Shown here in pieces: positions 1-5,760 of a stretch of DNA of 19,051 nt. The DNA is from JANNHP01 sp031404455 (GTDB lineage: Bacteria > Planctomycetota > JAJSAM01 > JAJVHW01). Position 1 is the stretch's first letter; every line of letters starts with the position of its first letter. The stretch lies in assembly GCA_031404455.1 (NCBI GenBank), contig JANNHP010000465.1:1-19051 (forward strand), given 5' to 3'. The translations under genes and the position numbers were made by a program. The notes below the pieces were generated by a model. The model was given only the letters and a program-made list of their open reading frames with translations. It made no database searches and was not told the origin of the DNA.

Positions 1-363
1 GTGCTCGTCGGCCACCGTCCGGCGGACGGCGAACGGATCGCCATGGTGGACGACGTGCTCACCGACGGCGCGACGAAGCGCGAGGCGGTGGCGCTCCTCA
101 AGTCGATCGTGCCCGGGGCGCGCTTTCCGGCGCTCGTCATCGCCGTCAACCGGCAGGAGATCGGCCCGGATGGCGTCGACGCCGCGTCGGCGTTCACGTC
201 GGCCGCGGGCGTGCCGGTGTTCGCCGCGGTCACGATGACCGAGATCCTCACGCACCTCGAAGCGACGGGCCGCCTGCCTGCGGACATGAAGGCGAAGTGC
301 GTCGAGTACCTGGAGAAGTACGGCAGCCCCGAGGCGAAGTCCTGGGCGGCGGCGCGGCGCTGA
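1..363 (+). CDS. pyrE: Orotate phosphoribosyltransferase, C-terminal part (cut by window start)
   Basis: This is the C-terminal 120 residues of an orotate phosphoribosyltransferase, which joins orotate to PRPP to make OMP in cytoplasmic pyrimidine synthesis. The PRPP-binding signature is visible as MVDDVLTDGATKREAV (residues 15-30), with the two acidic residues and the T-x-G-x-T loop of type I phosphoribosyltransferases. It is followed by the family's V-N-R-Q-E-x-G strand, which corresponds to the 'DRqE' element, and a helical C-terminus. Full-length PyrE is usually 180-220 residues, so the N-terminal half lies upstream. The GTG at base 1 is therefore probably an internal Val codon and not the start. 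The TGA stop directly abuts the stop of the converging sigma-factor gene, leaving no room for a terminator. Another type I phosphoribosyltransferase is possible but less likely. Confidence 0.85.
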   Translation: MLVGHRPADGERIAMVDDVLTDGATKREAVALLKSIVPGARFPALVIAVNRQEIGPDGVDAASAFTSAAGVPVFAAVTMTEILTHLEATGRLPADMKAKCVEYLEKYGSPEAKSWAAARR

Positions 364-2103
364 TCAGCGTGGATCGAGAACGGTCAGCACCATCGCCGGC
401 GGCCGTTCGTGCGTGCCGGGCGCGAGGTGGGTGCGTTCGAGCACCGCGCTGATCCGCCCCTTCGCGTTCCCGGATTCGCGCGCGAGCCCCTGGAGTTCGA
501 TGGCGTCGAGCGTTGCGAGCGGCGTGTAGCCGCCGAGGTAGAAGTTCGTAGCCGCCCGGAGAGACACCTTCGCAGGCTGGAAGCCTCCCAGGACGCGCAC
601 GTTCGCATACGCCTGCGACTCGAGCGAACCGGTGAAGCGGCCGCCGACGTGGAGGCTTGCGTACGACTCGCACGTCAAGCGGCCCGTGAAGTCGCCGTCG
701 ACGAGGACGGTGGCGTAGCTCCCGAGACGGAGGCGGCCGTCGTAGTTCCCCTTGCAGCGAATCGTGCCGTAGCTCCCCAGCGACACGGCGCCGCCCTCCG
801 TGACCCCCTTCTCGAACACCAGGGTGGCGTAGCTCTCGATCGCGATCGCGTGGTCGAGAGGCGCGGTGAACACCCATCCGGCGTTCTCGCGGGTGCCGTC
901 GAAGCCCTTCGCGTCCGCGGCGAGGACCTCGTACTCCGCCGGATCGCGCTGGACCCAGCCGAGTTGCCGGTTGGGCCACACGCGCTCGTCGGGGAATTCG
1001 TCGAGCCGTGCCGGGTTGGCGCGCGAGAGCGGTTCGCCGTGTCGCAGCGCGCCGACATCGAACCCCATGTCGTACTGGATGAAGTCGCGCCGGATGTCGA
1101 GCACGGTCTTGCGCACCCCGTCGCGGATCTGGGCGTCGGCGTTGAGCGACGCATCGGCGGGGGCGCGCTTCGCCGGAGTCGAGTCGCCCGGAGCCGCGCC
1201 GCCGGGGGCCGTGCGGGCGATCTCCTCAGCGACGACGCGACGGACGTCGTCGAGCGTGAACGCCGGGGCGGTCTCGCCGCGCGGCGCTCGCTCGGGCTTC
1301 GCGTCGGTCTCCGCCGCCTCAGGCTGGCGAGGCAGGGGCTTCCGAGGAGACGGAGACGGAGCGTTCGCCGCGGCGGCGCTCTCCGTCGGCGGCGCGCCCG
1401 TCACGGCGACTCCGACGACCGTCCCGGCGCCGAACGCGACCACGACGACCGCACCGGCCGCGAGCTTCGACTTCATGACTCCACCTCCGACGAGTGTGAC
1501 GGGACCCTGCGCCGCGCGGACCGCGTCGGACGCGGCCCACGGAAGGAAGAGGATGGCGTGCGCGACGACCGGCGCGAGCCGCCAGCGCAGCAGTGCCCGC
1601 CCGCGCTGCACCCGGGTCTTCGCGGTCGCCTCGGGAACGTCGAGGAGACGGGCCACGTCGGCGATCGGGAGACCTTCCATGTGGTGCAGCACGACCGCGT
1701 CGCGGTAGCGCGCCGGGAGACGATGGACCGCGCGGCGGACGAGGGCGTCCTCCTCGCCGCGTGCGGCGCGGAGGTGGGGCGCGTCGCCGTCGCGTGGACG
1801 GGCGAGCCGTTCGGCCAGCGCGGACTCCCGGCGCTCGTTCGCCCTGCGCCGGTACGCGATCCGCACGGTCGCCGTGACGAGCCACGCCGACACATTCGCG
1901 TCCTCGGGCAGATCCGTCCGGCGAAGCAGCGCGTGGTACGCCGCCTGGACGGAGTCCTCGGCGTCCTGCGGCGAGCCGATCCGGCGCGCGACGGCGAGGA
2001 GGCGCGGCCGCGTCGCGGCGACGAGGTGCTCCATCGCGGCGGCGTCGCCGTCGGCGCGGAACCTCAGGAGATCGGACTCGGTCACGACGCGGGGATAGTG
2101 CAT
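364..2103 (-). CDS. ECF sigma factor fused to a membrane segment and a bactofilin-like beta-solenoid
   Basis: Residue numbers count from a GTG at 2124; the ATG at 2103 (residue 8) is preferred, and neither start has a clear Shine-Dalgarno. Residues about 16-95 are sigma region 2 (DAEDSVQAAYHALLRR, then SAWLVTATVRIAYRRRANER). Residues about 127-183 are region 4, an HTH with LPARYRDAVVLHHMEG and IADVARLLDVPEATAKTRV. A hydrophobic stretch at 186-198 precedes a clear transmembrane helix at about 219-242, then a Pro/Ala-rich linker (245-325). The C-terminal region has five coils beginning SYATLVF, SYGTIRC, SYATVLV, SYASLHV and AYANVRV at residues 431, 451, 469, 487 and 505. That 18-20-residue period suggests a bactofilin-like beta-helix. 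The N-terminus should bind core RNA polymerase; the C-terminus may sense the envelope (inference). Planctomycete ECFs with membrane extensions are known. An ideal internal ribosome site at 1474-1488 raises the possibility of a second product. The HEAT-like gene lies 55 bp upstream. Confidence 0.85.
   Translation of the reverse strand: MHYPRVVTESDLLRFRADGDAAAMEHLVAATRPRLLAVARRIGSPQDAEDSVQAAYHALLRRTDLPEDANVSAWLVTATVRIAYRRRANERRESALAERLARPRDGDAPHLRAARGEEDALVRRAVHRLPARYRDAVVLHHMEGLPIADVARLLDVPEATAKTRVQRGRALLRWRLAPVVAHAILFLPWAASDAVRAAQGPVTLVGGGVMKSKLAAGAVVVVAFGAGTVVGVAVTGAPPTESAAAANAPSPSPRKPLPRQPEAAETDAKPERAPRGETAPAFTLDDVRRVVAEEIARTAPGGAAPGDSTPAKRAPADASLNADAQIRDGVRKTVLDIRRDFIQYDMGFDVGALRHGEPLSRANPARLDEFPDERVWPNRQLGWVQRDPAEYEVLAADAKGFDGTRENAGWVFTAPLDHAIAIESYATLVFEKGVTEGGAVSLGSYGTIRCKGNYDGRLRLGSYATVLVDGDFTGRLTCESYASLHVGGRFTGSLESQAYANVRVLGGFQPAKVSLRAATNFYLGGYTPLATLDAIELQGLARESGNAKGRISAVLERTHLAPGTHERPPAMVLTVLDPR
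1474..1488 (-). promoter_or_regulatory. In-frame internal Shine-Dalgarno and ATG inside the sigma-factor gene
   Basis: On the minus strand GGAGGT (plus 1483-1488) is followed by six bases and then ATG (plus 1474-1476). It is in frame with the sigma-factor ORF at residue 217, just before the transmembrane helix (MKSKLAAGAVVVVAFGAG). It is the best Shine-Dalgarno in the window, whereas the sigma gene's own start has none. Initiation here would give a 370-residue protein with an N-terminal membrane anchor and the beta-solenoid but no sigma domains. The bases also encode Gly-Gly-Gly-Val, so coincidence is possible. Confidence 0.5.
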
Positions 2104-2158
2104 TCCCGACCGGGCCGGACTCACGAATCCGGAGGAATCCGCGTCGCCTGGCGCCGGA

Positions 2159-2884
2159 TCACTTTGGGGGCGCGGCCGACTCCCTCGCTCGCTCGAACTC
2201 CCGAGCGAGCAGCGCCCCCTCGACGGGATCGATGCGGACGAGCGTTCCCGGCGGACTCGAGAGCGTCCCCGGGTCGCCCGCGGCGGCGAGCGAGCGCAAG
2301 ACGCGGATGGCGCGGGCGTCCCGCTGGTCGGCGATCGCGAAGATGAGCGCCGTGCGTTCGTCGCGCCGGCCTTCGGCGAGCCGCGCGAGGAGCCAGTCCC
2401 TCACGGTGCTCTGGTCGACCCAGCCGAGCGCGGCGAAGGCCGTCGCGCGCGATCCGTCCGGGACGGCGGGATCGACCGCAGTCGCGTAGAGCGCGTCGTC
2501 GAACTCCGGGGTCCACGTTTCGGCCAGCACGATGGCCATCGGCGCGCCGTTCATGCCTTCGCGGAGCAGTCGCACGAGGGCCAGGAACCCGGCGTGGCCT
2601 TCCCGACGGAGCACGTACGAGGTCGCCTGGCACCGGAGCCGGTGCTTCGCCCGCGCGTCCCCGGGGTCGGGGACCGGAATCGGCGCCCGGAGGGCTTCGA
2701 GCGCGGCGAGCGCCGCAACGCGGGCGCGATCAACCGGAATCGCAGAAGGTGCGGAGACCGCGACGCGAGTCCGAACGACGGGACGTTCGTCGGGGCGCCC
2801 GACGAGAACCGCGAAGGCCGCGCACAGCGCGACCGGGATCGCGATCGCCGCGACGAGTCGCGCGAGCCTGGCGGCGTGTCGCAT
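2159..2884 (-). CDS. Membrane-anchored HEAT-like alpha-solenoid protein
   Basis: This 241-residue protein begins with a short basic N-terminus and one hydrophobic helix (about residues 8-28, LARLVAAIAIPVALCAAF), which could be an uncleaved anchor or a signal peptide. The rest is Ala/Leu/Arg-rich helical pairs such as RVAALAALEALRAP, TAFAALGWVDQSTVRDWLLA and RAIRVLRSLAAAGDPGTL. These resemble degenerate HEAT or PBS-lyase-like repeats, which usually mediate protein-protein contacts. No catalytic motif is visible. The frame stays open further upstream, but the ATG at 2884 sits right before the hydrophobic helix; it has no evident Shine-Dalgarno. The gene ends 55 bp before the ECF sigma gene on the same strand, so the two are probably co-transcribed and this protein may modulate the sigma factor (inference). 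The specific function is unknown. Confidence 0.7.
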   Translation of the reverse strand: MRHAARLARLVAAIAIPVALCAAFAVLVGRPDERPVVRTRVAVSAPSAIPVDRARVAALAALEALRAPIPVPDPGDARAKHRLRCQATSYVLRREGHAGFLALVRLLREGMNGAPMAIVLAETWTPEFDDALYATAVDPAVPDGSRATAFAALGWVDQSTVRDWLLARLAEGRRDERTALIFAIADQRDARAIRVLRSLAAAGDPGTLSSPPGTLVRIDPVEGALLAREFERARESAAPPK

Positions 2885-2969
2885 GGTCGGTCTTCGGTTC
2901 TCCGGACCTGGGAACGTCGCGCGACGGGAGGTTGTTGCGGGCGAAGCGCCGGACGCGAGACTCCCGCCG

Positions 2970-3164
2970 ATGAGTTTCCGTCTCGTGGAGCGGTTCCCGG
3001 TCGGCGCGAACGTCGAAGTCGCCTTCGAGGACCGCTGCGGGAACCCCGTCTGGGTGCCCGGCGCGGTGGTGCGGCACGCGCATCCCGCGGTGTGGGTGAG
3101 GACGGTGGACGGGCGGGAGTGGTTCGTCACGTCCGGCAAGCGCATCCGCGCTCGCCCTTCGTGA
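2970..3164 (+). CDS. Small SH3-like protein of unknown function (64 aa)
   Basis: This 64-residue protein starts MSFRLVERFPVGANVEVAFE and ends FVTSGKRIRARPS. The alternation of strands (ANVEVAFED, VWVPGAVV, AVWVRTVDGREWFVT) looks like a small SH3-like barrel. Conserved-looking tryptophans and the terminal K-R-I-R suggest nucleic-acid or protein binding, but no family can be named with confidence. The start is the ATG at 2970; no strong Shine-Dalgarno precedes it, only a GCGAG about 12 nt upstream. It is divergent from the HEAT-like gene, with an 85-bp gap that must hold both promoters. A second copy of its last 13 codons and stop lies 153 bp downstream (3276-3317), with mostly synonymous differences. 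This supports both copies having once been translated. Confidence 0.55.
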   Translation: MSFRLVERFPVGANVEVAFEDRCGNPVWVPGAVVRHAHPAVWVRTVDGREWFVTSGKRIRARPS

Positions 3165-3275
3165 CGGCGGACCTCGACTGGTCGTGGTTGCCTTCGCGAG
3201 CGGCGCGTTTCGAGCTGCGATGTCTCCGTCCGCTCGGCGACGTCTCCGCACGCGGCGCCGCCGCGCGCGACGACG

Positions 3276-3317
3276 TTCGTCACGTCCGGGAAGCGCATCC
3301 GGTCACGTCCCGCGTGA
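3276..3317 (+). pseudogene. Detached 3' end of a paralogue of the 64-aa SH3-like gene
   Basis: Bases 3276-3317 match 3123-3164 at 35 of 42 positions without gaps and encode FVTSGKRIRSRPA plus a TGA, against FVTSGKRIRARPS plus TGA in the intact gene. Of six changed codons four are synonymous and two are Ala/Ser exchanges. No similarity to the rest of the gene is visible upstream, so only the C-terminal end remains. I read it as the relic of a tandem paralogue whose body was lost. The rest of 3165-3463 (about 300 bp) shows no other gene, only this relic and the promoter-like sequence near its end. Confidence 0.55.
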
Positions 3318-3428
3318 GCGTTCCCCGTCACCGGACTCGGCGGGGATACCGATCGAAGAGCGCGCGCGGCCGGAAGTGACGGAGGTGACGGCCGATGCGC
3401 CGAATGTGAACTCCGTGCGAATCCGATG

Positions 3429-3457
3429 TTGAGCCGCGCGCCGCTCGGGCTTCAAAT
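3429..3457 (+). promoter_or_regulatory. Putative sigma-70-type promoter for the phosphate-transport pair, leaderless
   Basis: TTGAGC (3429-3434) and TCAAAT (3452-3457) are separated by 17 bp, each matching 4 of 6 consensus bases. The -10-like hexamer ends exactly 6 bases before the ATG of the DUF47 gene, which has no Shine-Dalgarno. Transcription would start at or next to the A of the ATG, giving a leaderless mRNA. This is based on spacing and sequence only. Confidence 0.4.
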
Positions 3458-3463
3458 GCCGGG

Positions 3464-4087
3464 ATGTTCGGACTCATCCCCAGAGAGGCGAGCTACTTCG
3501 TGCTGTTCGAGCGAGCGGCGGAGAACGCCCACCACACGGCGACGGCGCTCGTGGAGATGCTCGATCACTACGACGACATCGAGGAACGGCAGAAGAAGAT
3601 CAAGGACTTGGAGCACGCGGGCGACCTGATCACCCACGAGACCATCGAGCGGCTGAACACCTCGTTCATCACGCCGATCGACCGCGAGGACATCCACGAA
3701 CTGATTTGCCGCCTCGACGACATCGTGGACCTGATCGACACGGCCGCCAACCGCATGGTGCTCTACAGGATCAAGGCGCCGACTCCCGAGAGCCGCGAGC
3801 TGGCGGCGTGCCTGCGGCACGCGACGGGGCTGATCGTCGAGGCGATGCCGCTGCTGCGCGACATGAAGAACGCGCACGCGATCCGCGAGAAGGTCCTGGC
3901 GATCCACACGCAGGAGAACAACGCGGACCAGATCCTGCACCGCGCGCTCGCGTCGCTCTTCGACAACGACCGCGACGTGCGCGACATCGTGAAGTGGAAG
4001 GACGTCTACGAAGAGATCGAGTCCGCGACCGACCGCTGCGAGGACGTCGCGAACGTCCTCGACGCCATCGTCTTGAAGAATGGCTGA
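3464..4087 (+). CDS. DUF47 (PhoU-like) phosphate-transport accessory protein
   Basis: This 207-residue, almost entirely helical protein is typical in length and sequence for the DUF47/PhoU-related family that accompanies PiT transporters. The N-terminus MFGLIPREASYFVLFERAA matches the usual 'lfp..~.~Ff.lfe~~a~n' opening. It is followed by the charged helix EERQKKIKDLEHAGDLITHE, then ITPIDREDIHELICRLDDIVDLID, and a final helix with WKDVYEEIESATDRCEDVANVL. The acidic and His-rich E-H-x-x-D / E-x-x-x-D-R-C-E-D pattern resembles the metal-binding helices of PhoU-like folds. The probable role is to regulate or gate the transporter encoded 24 bp downstream, at the cytoplasmic face of the membrane. 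The start is the ATG at 3464, right after a -10-like hexamer. Confidence 0.9.
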   Translation: MFGLIPREASYFVLFERAAENAHHTATALVEMLDHYDDIEERQKKIKDLEHAGDLITHETIERLNTSFITPIDREDIHELICRLDDIVDLIDTAANRMVLYRIKAPTPESRELAACLRHATGLIVEAMPLLRDMKNAHAIREKVLAIHTQENNADQILHRALASLFDNDRDVRDIVKWKDVYEEIESATDRCEDVANVLDAIVLKNG

Positions 4088-4111
4088 GAGAGCTCACGAG
4101 GAGCGCGTCGG

Positions 4112-5092
4112 ATGACCTTCGGGCTCGTCGTCGTCCTGCTGCTCATCCTCGGTGCGGAATTCGTCAACGGCTGGACGGACGCGCCGAACTCGATCGCCAC
4201 GGTCGTCGGCACGCGCACGCTCTCGCCGCGGCGCGCGGTGATGCTCGCCGCAGTCTTCAACATGCTCGGAGTGATGTCCGGAACCGCGGTCGCGAGCACG
4301 ATCGGCAAGGACATCGTCGATGCGGGCGCCGTGAACCTGGTCACCGTGGGCAGCGCGATGGTGGGGCTCATCGTCTGGTCGACCGCGGCCGCGCGGTGGG
4401 GGATCCCCACGAGCGAGAGCCACGCGCTCGTCGCGGGACTGGCCGGCGCGGGGCTCGCGTCGGCCGGGCCCGGCGCGCTTCTCTGGGCCGGCTGGCAGAA
4501 GGTCCTGATCGGCCTCTTGTTCTCCACCTTCCTCGGGTTCGGCGGCGGCCTGATCCTCATGACGATCGTCTACTGGTCCTGCCGGAACGTGGCGCGGCAG
4601 AAGGCGAAGGGCGTCTTCACCTGGCTGCAGATCGCCTCCGCGGCGTTCATGGCGTTCAGTCACGGCTCGAACGACGGGCAGAAGTTCATGGGGGCGTTCA
4701 CGCTGGCGCTCGTGCTCGGCGGCGTGCTCCCGGCGTTCGCCATCCCGGTCTGGGTGATCCTCATCTGCGCGTTCGTGATGACGCTGGGCACGAGCTTCGG
4801 CGGGTGGCGGATCATGCGCACGCTCGGCATGCGGCTGACGAAGCTCGAGCCGCACCAGGGCTTCGCCGCGGAGGTCGGCGCGGCGAGCACGATCACCCTC
4901 GCGTCGGCGTTCGGCATCCCGCTGAGCACTACGCACACGATCTCGACGTCGATCATGGGCGTCGGCGCGACGCAAGGGGCACGGGCCGTGTCGTGGGGAG
5001 TGACGCGCGATCTCGTCATCGCCTGGGTCCTGACGTTCCCGATCTGCGGCGCGATCAGTTGGGGCGTGGTCAAGGTGGTCGGGCTGTTCTGA
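4112..5092 (+). CDS. pit: Low-affinity inorganic phosphate transporter, PiT family
   Basis: This 326-residue integral membrane protein has about ten hydrophobic segments. The two inverted halves of the PiT fold are visible: NGWTDAPNSIATVVGTRTLS (19-38) with IPTSESHALVAGLAGAG (98-114), and SHGSNDGQKFMGAF (183-196) with GIPLSTTHTISTSIMGVGA (268-286). The N-x-x-D and S-H-G-S-N-D motifs bind phosphate and cation in the family. It should import phosphate by symport with H+ or Na+ through the cytoplasmic membrane. A clean Shine-Dalgarno, GAGGAG at 4099-4104, lies 7 nt before the ATG. The gene is 24 bp after the DUF47 gene, the standard operon arrangement. A large structured hairpin follows the stop. 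The gene looks intact. Confidence 0.93.
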   Translation: MTFGLVVVLLLILGAEFVNGWTDAPNSIATVVGTRTLSPRRAVMLAAVFNMLGVMSGTAVASTIGKDIVDAGAVNLVTVGSAMVGLIVWSTAAARWGIPTSESHALVAGLAGAGLASAGPGALLWAGWQKVLIGLLFSTFLGFGGGLILMTIVYWSCRNVARQKAKGVFTWLQIASAAFMAFSHGSNDGQKFMGAFTLALVLGGVLPAFAIPVWVILICAFVMTLGTSFGGWRIMRTLGMRLTKLEPHQGFAAEVGAASTITLASAFGIPLSTTHTISTSIMGVGATQGARAVSWGVTRDLVIAWVLTFPICGAISWGVVKVVGLF

Positions 5093-5130
5093 CCCGCGGC
5101 GCGCCGTGAGACGGCCCCGCGCGACGCGGG
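5093..5130 (+). terminator. Structured hairpin directly after the PiT stop codon
   Basis: Starting at the base after the stop, three nested stems form. CCCGCG (5093-5098) pairs with CGCGGG (5125-5130), GCGCG (5099-5103) with CGCGC (5118-5122), and CCGT (5104-5107) with ACGG (5111-5114) around a GAG loop; GA and CCC bulges remain. There is no T-tract, so it may be an intrinsic terminator of the GC-rich type or an mRNA-end stabiliser. It separates the phosphate operon from the next gene. Confidence 0.5.
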
Positions 5131-5186
5131 CGTCCGTCGGCGGGCTGGAAGTGGACGCGGGCGCCCCCGGTCGCGAGTCTGTCGCC

Positions 5187-5588
5187 ATGCCGAGACTCGA
5201 GAAGAAGACGGAGCGGAAGAAGAGCGCCGCGAAGAAGCATCCCTGCACGGTGATCTGCCGCTTCACCGTGAAGCCCGCCTGCGAGAAGGACTTCGTGAAG
5301 CTGCTCTCCCGCGACTGGCCCGGGCTCCTCAGGCTCGGTCTCGCCACGAAGGACGAACCGGTCGTCTATCGCCACGTCGATGAGACGGGCGGGCCCGTCT
5401 ACTTCCAGATCTTCAGTTGGGCGAGCGAGGAAGCCGCCGCCGGCGCGCACGAGGACCCCGAGGTGCTGGCGTCGTGGAGCGCCATGGATCCGCTCTGCGA
5501 GGCGCGAGCGGGGCACGGGAAGTGGGAGTTCCCGCACGTCGAGACGGTGTCGATGAACTGGGTCCGCCCCGGTGCGTTCCTCCGTTGA
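5187..5588 (+). CDS. Antibiotic-biosynthesis-monooxygenase-like dimeric alpha/beta-barrel protein
   Basis: This 133-residue protein has a lysine-rich N-terminal tail (LEKKTERKKSAAKKH) and then one ferredoxin-like ABM domain. The first strand is TVICRFTVKPACEKDFVKLL and a helix follows. The next strands are VVYRHVDETGGPVYFQIFSW, the helix SEEAAAGAHEDPEVLASW, and a last strand ending VETVSMNW. Members include quinol monooxygenases and heme-degrading or stress proteins; the substrate cannot be told. The start is taken at the ATG at 5187, because a longer frame from a GTG at 5106 would overlap the hairpin after the PiT gene. No strong Shine-Dalgarno is visible. It is in the same direction as the phosphate operon but separated from it by that hairpin. 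Its 3' end, including 44 bp of flank, is repeated 128 bp downstream. Confidence 0.75.
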   Translation: MPRLEKKTERKKSAAKKHPCTVICRFTVKPACEKDFVKLLSRDWPGLLRLGLATKDEPVVYRHVDETGGPVYFQIFSWASEEAAAGAHEDPEVLASWSAMDPLCEARAGHGKWEFPHVETVSMNWVRPGAFLR

Positions 5589-5632
5589 GAGCTTTGGGCA
5601 GAGGCCGTGCGGGGTCCCCTCCTCGCGCGGTC
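5531..5632 (+). repeat. 3'-end tandem repeat, copy 1 (inside and after the ABM-like gene)
   Basis: This stretch covers the last 19 codons and stop of the ABM-like gene plus 44 bp of 3' flank. It aligns without gaps to 5659-5760 at an offset of 128 bp. The coding part matches at 52 of 58 bases, with the first 33 identical, and the flank matches at 32 of 44. Confidence 0.8.
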
Positions 5633-5658
5633 GCTTCGCTCTCTCGCGCGACGGGGTG

Positions 5659-5760
5659 CCCGCACGTCGAGACGGTGTCGATGAACTGGGTGCGTCCGGG
5701 GGCGTTTCTCCGATGAGGACCTGATGCCGAGGACGTGCGGGACCCCCTCCCGGCGCGGTC
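5659..5760 (+). pseudogene. Detached 3' end of an ABM-like paralogue (repeat copy 2)
   Basis: Bases 5659-5716 encode PHVETVSMNWVRPGAFLR and a TGA, the same peptide as the end of the intact gene at 5531-5588. All six base differences are at third codon positions and silent (Val, Arg, Pro, Gly, Phe, Arg codons). The match continues through 44 bp of 3' flank to base 5760, right up to the stop of the minus-strand aminotransferase. Upstream of 5659 similarity to the gene body is lost within a few bases. It is best read as the surviving tail of a tandem duplicate that was once under coding selection. Nothing suggests it is now translated as a separate protein. Confidence 0.65.

Noticed and set aside
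409..2346. A 645-residue plus-strand open frame opposite the sigma gene
   Set aside because: Its composition is Arg/Val/Ala/Glu-rich shadow, with no domain, and it is fully antisense to recognisable sigma-factor motifs.
2885..3331. A longer N-terminus for the HEAT-like protein
   Set aside because: It would be antisense to the 64-aa gene and its tail relic, and would bury the hydrophobic helix in the middle; the ATG at 2884 is preferred.
5106..5186. A GTG start giving a 160-residue ABM-like protein
   Set aside because: The GTG lies inside the hairpin after the PiT gene and the added residues are Arg/Ala-rich with no family similarity.
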